The notes under the pieces are model-generated. The model had not been told where the DNA came from. It ran no database searches and worked only from the letters and a program-made list of their open reading frames with translations. Positions 9,001-21,000 of a DNA stretch of 24,711 bases are shown here, in pieces (position 1 is the first letter of the stretch; every line of letters starts with the position of its first letter). The stretch lies in contig KN890461.1 in assembly GCA_000934455.1 (NCBI GenBank), positions 1,922-26,632 on the forward strand, read 5' to 3'. This DNA comes from Apostichopus parvimensis. Taxonomy: Eukaryota; Echinodermata; Holothuroidea; Aspidochirotida; Stichopodidae. The position numbers were made by a program, and so were the translations under genes.

Positions 9001-12000
9001 GGGAAAATAGTTTAGCTACAAACTGCATTCCTAATGTATTACATCTCAAGGATGAATCAATGCAAAGATTATGAAAGGGAAGGAAACCCTCAGAAAGAGT
9101 TCTGCCATGATGACATTAAAACTTTCCTGTAGCATGAGGGGAAGATGGGAGGGGTGAAGGTAGGGGGAGGGGGGTGGAGAGGGGTAATACCAAATCAAAA
9201 TTGATAACATTCAACCAAAATTATTTTGAATCATGGCCAAGTTATACAGTGTTTTCAAACAATGTGGAATATTTTATTCATCAATATAGATGTTATATGA
9301 GTTATTGATTATGATCCTTTACCAGAATTTTTATTGACATATTTCTAACTGTTCTCTTACCTTTCTATCAGCTGCCTGCAGCCTTTCTCTTCCTCTAAGT
9401 CATCTTCATCTTCTTCGAAACTGTCATCTTCGTACCCCTCCGCTCCCAGATCTGCAGCAGTCCGAGCATTGGTCACGATCATGTCAAGGTCCTGTGAAAT
9501 AAGAATGTTACGTGATATAAACTGTGATATACGATTGATCACACCTTTAACATGCAGAATCTGGGATTTTGAAAAGTGTTTTGTTTTTTAATTTTTCAAC
9601 ATTCCATCAGATCAGATGGTATATAGTTCTTAGTTTTTAATGCTAATTATATTTCTCCTTGTAACTGCAAAGTCTGTATTTTTATTTTTTTTCTGAAAAT
9701 TTACCTGGATTGTAGAAATTTATGTAACCTCAAGGATTAAGGATTTAAGCAAATTTGAAATATCAAGTCCTAACTTTTATTTCTATTTGTTTTCGTTCCA
9801 TATTTTATCCCTACTATTTTTGTCATCAACAGAGAATTACATAAATTTACAACAAGTTATTAACTTTCACAACTTTAAACGAGAAAAACAAAGACAATTG
9901 ATAATAGCCAAAACGTTATTCAATTGAAAAAAAATCTAAACCATTCAAGGAAAAAGAGGAAATTTGTTTATTTAAAAATAAATATTACCTCATCAGAATC
10001 CACCTCGAAGTCATCAGGGTACTCTTCTTCTTCAAGGGGGTCATCTGGACCCTGATTGTTACCCTTGGGGCTGGAAGCCTTACAAGTGGACCTCACCAGA
10101 TCATCACCAACTGAACCCGGTCTGCTAAGAACCTCTGGAATATCTGAAATGATTATTAAGATCAGATGTAATCTGTATGGTTGGAATGATTCACAGAAAG
10201 GGACATTCATCTAAATACATTATTTAGCTGGTATATATTGTATTAAGGCATAACATGGACAAGTCTATCTAATATTTGGGCCATTTTCTGGTGATTTTTC
10301 ATAATTTTCTGCATTAGTGGATGAAAGGGCCAAATCTATCTAAAACAGCAGACAATTGAAGGACAGAAGCACTTTCAAATGTAAAAGAAAATATCTCAAT
10401 GTAAACTGTCTTGGTAACAAAATGACATGAATATAAGACAGTGAACTGTTGATTTCTTTGTCTGTACCATTTACTGGCAAAAATAAATACATAAATAAAA
10501 GCAAGTGTCCCATTAAAGGAAGAGGCTCGGTTTCAAACTTTTAATTTTACATCTTTGAAAATGTACTATCATGATTATTATTAAAGAGAAACAATCTCGG
10601 CCATCTTCATAGGTCGGTTTGATAGACATAACTGTGATGAACAATTCTCACAAACAGCTTGGAAATCTCTCTTTCTATTTCAAGAGATATCACAGGTTCA
10701 TCACTGTTCCTTCACAATCAAGGACTGAAGAATTGAGTGAGAAGTAAACATGGCATCATCAGGCTACGTGTACTTCAATTTTGCAATGTTTCACTGTATT
10801 TCTTACAATGTTTATTTTCTGTAATAATGATTGGGAGGAGGAAGGCATGCATATGTGCTGAATCTAAAGTACTGGTAATAACAGGGTTTTTGTTTACCTA
10901 GAGCACCTTAAAAGAAACAGCAACATAAAAGAAAGGAAAAGGTGTCAAATTCTTGCGTCACTACGGCAACACAGATTTTTAAAAATGGCAGCTAAGGATA
11001 TCTCCCAAACGGAGCAACATTTTTTGGGTTACGGAATCGTTGTTCAAGACCAGGCAATAATTTAATGGTTACATTTTGTGAAGCAGATTTGAATTCTGTG
11101 ACTTTGTCTCTAATAAACTACTATAGTTGCTGTGTACAAAACCTGCGATACAAGCAATTTAACCAATTTGCACTGCATTTTGCATAGCAGTTTGCGAAGC
11201 GATACCGGATAAACTATTCCCTGATGACAATGATTTCTATCAATTTTAGCTACAGATGATAATTGGGTTTTGTTTATCCTTTGAAAGAATAACAGTGTCA
11301 AACCTTCTTCCTCCTCTGCAAGTGGTACTTCTTCATCCTCTGAATTTCTCTCGTTGTTATCCTCATCCTCGCTGGATGAGAAATCATCGGAGTACTCTCC
11401 CGAATCTAGAGGATCACGACCAACAGCCTGCTGTTGTAATATATCTAGCAACAAATAGAAACAAACAAACAATACATTAAAGTAAAACATATTTCATTTT
11501 CTTGCAAACTTCAGTACTGATCAAACCATTATCTATGGTTACATTTATTGCAATCATGGGTTTGGTAAATCAAAATTGTATGTGGTCTTTGATTTTTGTT
11601 TCTGTGAATAGGTTCCTGATAAAAGCTTATATGATGAAACTTTGACTGATTTACATATGAAAAAGGAAATGGAACCCTTAAAACAAGAAGACTGTGTGAC
11701 CTATAAATAAAGTGATTAATTCATTGATTTACATATGAAAAAGGACATGGAACCCTTAAAACAAGAAGACTGTGTGACCTATAACTAAAGTGATTAATTA
11801 ATACATTTACATATGAAAATGGACATGGAACCCTTAAAACAAGAAGAATGTGTGACCTATAACTAAAGTGATTAATTTATTGATTAACATATGAAAAAGG
11901 ACATGGAACTCTTAANNNNNNNNNNNNNNNNNNNNNNNNNNNNNNNNNNNNNNNNNNNNNNNNNNNNNNNNNNNNNNNNNNNNNNNNNNNNNNNNNNNNN

Positions 12001-15000
12001 NNNNNNNNNNNNNNNNNNNNNNNNNNNNNNNNNNNCTTAAAACAAGAAGAATGTGTGACCTATAACTAAAGTGATTAATTTATTGATTAACATATGAAAA
12101 AGGACATGGAACACTTAAATCAATAAGACTGTGACCTATAACTAAAGTGATTACTTCAAAAGAAGAATGAAATTTGGGTAAATTTGATGAGATTTTCCAC
12201 AAAATTTAAGAAAACAAAAACTTATTTACATCACTTGCAAATTGTCAATCATTTGTTGGGTTAAACTGAACAGCTTAAAGAAACAGATGAAGAAGCAGTA
12301 CAGATGAGAGTACCAATCTTCCTAGATACCTTTGATGCCAAATCTTGTTTAATTTCTATGGTTGGAGGATGAGTAAAGTTGTGTCGTGTTGTGTTTTTCA
12401 TACATATTTATTCTGAATATGGGTAAATAACAGAAACCTGACAGAGAAATAGCAGACAGTGGAAAAGATTTTTGGACGATTGACAAAGAAAATTCTTTGC
12501 TCTTTTCCATTCTGCAAATTTCTTTAGTTAGATTGCTTTGTTTCCTTCTTTGTTTTTCTTTTGATCTCTTTATTTCTTTTTATTTCTTTTATTTCTTTTG
12601 TTTCTTTTTATTTTTGGGTGATTGTTAATTGCTGACTGCTCTTGATGTCCACTGAAACATCACCTCAGTGGCCAACATAAATTTCTAAAATAGTTACATT
12701 TAAAGAGTCCGAAAAAATGACTTTTTGAAACAATTTGTTAAGTCTTTAAGGGGTGCTGATTAGCCAACTTTTTATTTCCACTTTGAACGGCGGTACATTT
12801 CCGCAATTTCCTCAGAAGGTTAAGAAAGTTAAATCAGGAGGTTGAGGGCGAAAACATCTGGAAGGGCTGTGGATTGTACTTGAGGTGACAAATAATATGC
12901 TCAACCCAAAACGGTTCCCAAACCTATGCCTGGACCCATACCACATACTTCAGTATTTAAACTACATAGTACCTTTTACGAGGTTCCATGGTAGGGGGGA
13001 GGAAGGGGGACAATGCCCTCTGCCTCCTGGCTCTGCATTCCCCACCAGAGGGATAACACAAAATGACTACAAAGAGTACTAATTCATGTGAGACCAGAGA
13101 ACTAAACAGTTTTTTACAACCAGTGACAAGTTTTCAGAGAGGGGGAGACAACCATCCTCACCAGTCTTTATGGAGTCTCCAGACGCCAGACCATCAAAGT
13201 TCCTGACTTCAAATGCAGACCTACAGCCTGACCTTTCACCTTTGACCCCTACAAAGTTTAAATTGACATCACTCCTTACTTTGTTGGCACTTGTAGGTCG
13301 TTTCAAACTGGAGGTGTGAAAGAACGATAGTAAAAAAAGTAAAAGCATATATCATAGAAAATGTACCAAAAGGATGTGGGTGTGACTGGCTCTCTAGTAT
13401 CAATTATGAGGGTGGGAATATTTTAACTTTTACACCGAAGACGACTTAAGACATGCCATCAATCGATTAATAAACAGACTACTTTGATGTTACTTTACAA
13501 GAATGTTAAACATTATCAGTGAACTCTGACCTGTTCTAGAATAGAATGCCTGTATGTCATGATGTTGTTACATTTCTCCCAAACAATAATGCAATGGGAC
13601 CTTCACGGAATAATACTTAGAATAAGTTCCTCTTTTTTCCATCAAACCATAAATCTTCCTGTAAACTATCCTTTAAATAGAAACTTGGTAGAATATCCTT
13701 AAGATATCCCGCTATCCTCTAAGTTACCTGTTAATCTATCCTTTAAATATACACCTGTTGATACCTGTCAAAATATCCTTAAAATTATCCTGCTATCCTT
13801 AAAGATACTTGTTAAACTATCCTTTAAATAGATATCTATTGCAGAATGTGGGGAAGGTTTGCCAGTTAGGCAGATGGGGCTAAAGGAGAGATAAGTAAAT
13901 GGTTGTTACCTCAATCGTTTAAGATTCCATGTCTGCAGGAGGGACTCCTTCTCCACGATAAAGTTATTCAGATGCATAGAAACAAATGGTAGGTTGAGAA
14001 TTGCACTTGAACTGAAGAGGAAAATTCAGTTTTTGAACGTTAATTATTTGATTTAATTTAATTAAAGTATTCAAAATACGACATTTATGTTACTTCTAAT
14101 ATAATCCCTATGCATGAGAAGATATATATATATATAGGTTAGAATGTCTTGCTACACAGTAAGAAAATGTACTAACCATAAAAGGTCATGTGACATGCTT
14201 CCAGGTGCTACTAACATATTATTGACACCTCTGTCAGTCAAAGTGATACTAGTTCTGTACACAACTGAAAGCTATAACTGGTATTTATTGTGAATTTGAA
14301 AATATATTGTTGAGATCTGGATGATAATAATGTTGACATTTACTCTTTTTCTCATAACAGACTTGATCTGCCTGAACTTCAGCAGCGTTTTGAACACATA
14401 ACAGTCTGCTAGCTTGGACTTTGGAAGGAAAAAATAGTTTATCGATCTCTGTCGGCAAACTGAAATACCTGCAGAGAAATATCTAGAAAATCTTGCAACC
14501 AAACAGAAACTGTTTTGTGAACCGTTTGAGGGTCATGCCACATAATTTGTAGACTGTCGAGACAAACAACTTGATGCATTCAACTTGTTCTTGGGGATTG
14601 CAAAATAACATTTCATACATTAATTGCTTGATGTAATGCTGCTCAAAGCTTGGCTTGGTTTTTCGTGGATATTTCAGAATAAATTTACCTTGGTCTCTTT
14701 TCAGGATCTTTGTAAAGCATGGAACCGATAAGCTGTTGGAAGTCTTGTGAATATATGGAAGGAATGTCCTGTAAATAAAAAACAAGAAAAAGTTTAAGTT
14801 TAAACAAAAAGTCAAGATTAAAGCTCCAATGTTTTTTAGGTGGATTCACATCAGGAGTCTGTAAATGTAATAATGCATGAAAGCTAGCTTACAATAACAG
14901 AATAATTTTGTTCAAATTTTACGTAGAAACTTTGAAGGCTCTGAGCTTTGTCTGCTGTAAAGTACTACGGTTCCTGTGTACAAACACTGGCATGCATTGT

Positions 15001-18000
15001 TCACTTGTGTAGCAATTTGCCTATTTAGACATGCAATTCCAGAAAATATAATCCATGAATATTGTCGCCAAGCTGAACAACGTAGGGGAGGTGTTTTACC
15101 CGTTTATTTTGTACACGCAGTTCAACAGGACCACGGTGAACAATACTACATAGGATTTCTGCTATGAGAGAACATGCGACGCCACTCTGAACTACTGTAA
15201 GAGAGGAGTGAAGCATGTAAACTCACATTATATGTAAGTATGCATCGATTACGTAAGTGTGCAAAGCAAGGATGCGGTTATAAAAGGTCACACCCTAAAC
15301 ACCATTAGGCGAGGGCAGCATTAACCTTTACCTGACCTCAACCAAGTGGAAATTTCCCTTTTACTGCGCTAAGAAAAAGCACACCTGCATTGATGTCAAA
15401 TATGGACATCAACAAGTTTCGAAAACTGTAGTTTACTATTCTGAGGTCTGGAATATATATAAAAAATATTCTGCTGACCACAGAATAATTCATGTGACCC
15501 ACATTTGAGTTAATTGTACCCCACAGTTTATAAACCATCGCTTTTAATAATAGATCACTGTTGTAGGCAGCATGATATTTCCTTTTATGACGGTAAAAAC
15601 TAGACTTGTCTGAAGTAGATTTTAAGGTTTGAAGTTGTGTATTTAGTATTCCGAAATTGAATGTCATCTGAGTCAATTACTGTAGTTGATGATCAAACAT
15701 AGATCACAGTTGAATAAGCCCAGACAACATTCATAATAATTCCCAGATAAACCGTTCAGTAGGATTTAATAAAAAATAGGTCGCTAGATAACTTTTGCAC
15801 TCCAGCATTACTAAACCCATCCATCGAAAATGTTAAATGTTTTACAATCTGTTTGTTTTTTATTTTTTAACCCATTCCTTTTTTCTCTCATCAAAATGAA
15901 ACTTGTGTAGGCAAGGTTATGCACTAAATGGCTATGGGATTTTCGTATTGATATTGGGTAATATTTATAATTGACCCTAATCAGCCCAATAATCTACATT
16001 AAATAATTTAACATATTGGCATCAGAAATTTCAAAATTTCCTGCTTTGTATTCTTTAGAAACTTTGCTAGTTAAAGCTAATGAACAACAATTATACAGCT
16101 TCAAGTTTCAAATAACATGTAAAGTAAAACAAATGTACAGAGCAAAACTTGAGTGTTTGTTGGTCTGGTTTTATCAGGGTCATGTTTATATATACTTACA
16201 GCATGGTTCCCTTTGACAATCTTGTAGATGAGTCCCATGAGATTATTAGCATCAAAGGCAGGTTCAAAGGCACTTATTTCAAACAAAAGGCACCCAAGGG
16301 CCTGCAAAAACATAAATAAATAAAATACCTGTGACTCAACAAAGGAAATAACAACAACATTGCTATTCTGGTAGACAATATATTATTTTAAGGGTGGGTT
16401 GGATGGGATGGGGAGGGGAGAGGTGTACAATTCTGTTTCTAGTCAGGAGAGACAATGCTTTCTTAAATTCAGCCACTGAGGAGAATACTTACAACATACA
16501 TGGAGGCATATCCTACAAATGAAACAGGTTGTGATCTTTGGAGTCACTGCAGAAGTTGCAAGGTTAATACAGTTTCTATATTGTACCATTGGTTTGTGCA
16601 GAGCTTCTGGTTGCCCTAACTTTGCGCCGGAGTGTTGAACTTCATTCGATACTGTACGTACTGTACAAGTATTATTTTCAGAGGGTCACTGGTTCCAGTT
16701 CTGTTCCAACTTGACAATTCTTTACATTTTATTTGTCATAATTTGGATAGAGACAAACAAGATGGCATGACGTGTTCAAACTGCCACTCTAAGATAGTGA
16801 ATTCTAGGGGGTCAGGAGTATACAATAAAATGTCTGGTAATGGTGGCGCTATACGATATTAAACCATTAAGAATGTGAATACTTAAGACCTCACTCACTA
16901 CAATATCCAAACTTTGTTCACACTTCCTTCAAGCACATTTAGCTAATTTATTCTTGACATCTATTTAATAACCTCTTTATTTATCTGTTGAAATTTGGCT
17001 TTTTACCCTCTTGATTCATCTAAAAGACTATCATTCTTTCTATTTTTGAATAAAAAAAACTTCGTTAAAAAGCAAAGGGGGAAAGAAGACTGTTTATAAA
17101 ATGAATGAAACTTACCCAAATATCTGATTTGTTATTATAAGGCATATCCTGGCACAGTTCCGGGCTCATATGACTTGGTGTTCCCACCATGGTCATAGCT
17201 TTGTCGATTGTGTTTTCTAGTGTTCGAGCAATTCCAAAATCCCCTGCAAATATGTAAAGAACAAAGAAAATGATGCAAAACTCTAACAAAAGAATCATTT
17301 CAGGAGGTTAAGACAAGCATTGCCAAATGGACACTTTCGTATCAATAAAACAAAGATTATAAATTTATAAAGTTTATCATACTTCTAACTTTCACGACAT
17401 CATCAGAATCAGAAATTTGTTGTTATTTCGTAGATGCTACATATGAAATTTTCACTATTGACAGCAAAACAGTACTCCCAACACTTTTACAACTGCTATG
17501 AGCAGCAATGTTGACAGAAAAAACAAGAAACTTAGAGATTCTTAATCTAAAATGAGCTATGAGCAAATGTTCCCTACAAGCTATATTTACTTTTAGATCC
17601 TCCTGCAAGCAGGAACTCGCGAAGAAGCCATCGTTGGCTAATCAAAGCCGCAAGCTGACCGAAGTCAGTCTCTTAGATTCATATTTAACGTCCATGATTA
17701 TGAATTGTCAACAACTCTGTAAATGGTCGACATACATTAATCTTGGAGTGATTCGAACTCAGGACCTTATGATTAAAAGGCACCAGCGTTAACCACTGAG
17801 CTAACACTCCTAAAAATACTTTTTCTTTATTTTGTCTAGAACAAACCCTTTAATCCAAAAGTCCTTCTCTTTTGTAATGTTATGCAAAACACAATACTGT
17901 TTTTTGCTTCTAAAAACGGTCCTCCATAACTCAGACTTGTTCCTTAGTTAATCTTTTGTTAAAAATGTTGTTTCTTTAGTGATTACTCACAGTTTGACTT

Positions 18001-21000
18001 TACTGTACTAGGTGCGTGCAACAAATTTTTCAGTCTGTTCAAATCACAGAAGTTAAGATTACATTCTGTCTAGCACATCATACAAGAAGTAAAATATTTA
18101 CTAAAATATATTCATGTAAAATAAAAGTGGTGATATATAAAGATAAATATATATATACACCCGAAATTGATACATTATCACAACATACACCCAGGTCAGA
18201 GCAATACTCACCTAACTTCACCACCTCATTCTTGGTGAGAAACACATTCTGCGTTTTAAGATCTCTGTGCAAATAATAAAAGGTATTTATCGAATATTAA
18301 AGTATTGAGTAAGAAAATTGCAATGTTTCTTTAATCATTTGTGTTGTACTCTGACCTCCAACTGGAGAGAACTCTCTAGTTGTGGTGCTGTATCCATATC
18401 ACTATTCAGGCAAGAAATTGACTTGTTTTCATAATTAATGTTGTCTATTAATTTTTATTAATGCAGTTCAATAATGAACACCAAAAACACTGACTTACCA
18501 ACTTAGCTACAAGACTTCTTTCCAAAGTTCATAGTAAAATGTTAGTCAAGTGTTAAACATGATAATTCACCTAGTACTCTCTTCAAGGGACTATGCAGTG
18601 ATAAAAAACTTATTAGATGTTTGCAAATGGCCAAAAATGTTCAAGAAAATTTTCCATTACAATCACTTGTGTTCAAACATGTAAATGGTGCAATAAGCCG
18701 ACCCAGCAAGGCCTTCTTCACTGTTTTTTTGGTTAAAATACACATCAAGTGATGTTTCTTCTTGCTTCACTTTTATTCACACATACTGTATGGACAATTA
18801 TTCAGTAAACGTGTTGTTAACTAAGGTTCACAGTCTGAATCCCTGATATTCAAATTTCTTTTCTTGTTAAGCCCAACTTTCACCCTTTGATCACCATGGC
18901 CACACTCCAGTGGTGAAGGGGTTTATGGGGAGGGGGTATCACCACATACCCTTTAATGTATTAGGGTGTTTAGTTGTAAAATGGCAAATTATTTTGCAAT
19001 TTTTTTAAGTAATTTATATATATTTTTTTTAAATTCACTTTTTTCCTACAAAAATTGCAATTCTTTCCTTCAGAATAGTTGGAATACCAGGAGTTCAAAA
19101 AGGGTTTATGTGGACTTCAATTCGAGATATGTGAGAACAAGTTATACGCTATCCTATCACAATGGAGGTATTTCAGTCTTACCTATGCAGAATCTTCAAC
19201 GAGTGTATGTACTGCACTGCCATGACTAACTGTATAAACCACTGCATAATTTTACCCTCGTCAAATCTTTTGTTTTTGATCTTGTGTGCTTCAATTTTGG
19301 CATCTAAAGAGCCTCCATCACAGAAATCCTGTTGTTTTCCGAAAAAAAGAAAATAGTGAAACAGAATAAATCCTCAAGAAAGAAAAAATATTTTTTGACA
19401 AAAAAACAAAATCATGACTTAAAAGTTAAAAGCTGCTTTTTTTTAATTGTGCAAGTAGTTTCTGCAAAAATTTAATTGAGATTATCTTTTGCAAAGTTTT
19501 GCTCACAGTACATCTGCAGAACTGAATAGGATGTTTTTCATTGATGTTTGTTGCAAACACGCTGAAGTAGGCTAGTGATAGTCTATACCTAGCATTGCAA
19601 AGTCATTTATTATTGGAAAAAACTGGGAAATAATACCATAGCAATGCCCAACATGAAGTGTGCAAGCAAGTCTCTTAATGTGATTTGCACAAAGGTACTA
19701 TTCATTATGTTTAATTTTAAAAACGGTTATGTCCAATTCATCGTTATCCGGGAATTATATTTGAATATCAGGTCTGACTCTCTTAAATGCATTACACCAG
19801 AATATATGTTCCAAAGCATTACTAGTGAAGACACTTCTACAGAAATAACTGTTTCATCAATGTTCTTTTCAAGTATGTTGCTAACACATTGCATATTTAA
19901 CCAACTTACTATCTGTTTTACAATAACAGAGATCCATTCCACGATGAGTCAACTATACCAGAGTAATGTCTTAAGTGCTTCATAATTCACCTCATGTTAC
20001 ACTAACTGTAGAAAGCTACCCATTGCAGTTAATACGTAATGAGTAACATCCTCAGCACACCCATAGGGATGTGACTTTCCAAGTAATCAAGAAGATGATC
20101 ATGAGGAAATTTTCAAGTTAGGTCACATGCCAAGCAGGAGAAGTTAGGGTATTTTCCAGGCCATTGTTAGCAAAAATGACATATAAGCAAAAGTAAATTT
20201 CAGCTACTTTCGTAGGATCATTTCAGTGTAAAATTTCAGTTTTCCTAAATACTGTACAAACACCATAGCAACAGCAAAACATTGAGAGAAGAAAAGACAA
20301 TGGCTGTTCTGATATTCTAAACATGTCCGACCTTGGCTAAGATCAGAAGTTGTTTTCCTCTAAAGATAAGCTATAGCAATTTATCCATGGATAGCAAAAT
20401 CTGACTGGAATGCCGGAATAGGTACGACATTTACACTCCTGCCTCATAATGTTAGTTCTTTACCTGAACGATGCAAAGGGATGTCAAGTCTTGGTGTTGT
20501 TCGAAGAATGAATCAAAGAATGTGACAATGTGAGGATGTCTCAACTGTGAAAGGATCCTGAGAACATAGAGAAGGAAGCAAAAAGAAGGAAAAGTTATAA
20601 TGACCTTTTCATTAAATTCAAAGGCAGATGCTGGAAGAAGGCAACAATTATTGCTTGTTTGTTGCTTTTATATTGTTTATACCAATCTGATAAAAAAATA
20701 TATATTTCGTCAAACATTTATAAACACTTTGTCAAGTTAGATTCAACATCATGAAAATGCAGTGACTAAGAGATCTATAGCATAATGTTAACACAAAGGA
20801 TAGTTTGGATCAAATAGTGAGACAAACTAACAGATGATTGTATCAGGAATAATCACCAGTAATGTTACTAGAGAAAAAAAGTTTGCGTCCTTGGAAAGCA
20901 ATTCCCCAAAAAAGTTTGAGTCCCGAAGAAAAAGCTTGCATCCCGATTGAACACCAATTGTACTTATTGTATGACCTACTTTACTTTTATTAGTGTAGTT

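Noticed and set aside
7866-9028. CRISPR array
   Set aside because: The 33-bp units are contiguous with no unique spacers, and the context is a metazoan intron.
17732-17810. Functional tRNA-Lys(UUU)-like gene on the minus strand
   Set aside because: The anticodon loop looks like Lys and the ends pair, but the T-arm lacks its 3' strand and the sequence continues into a SINE body with a terminal hairpin.
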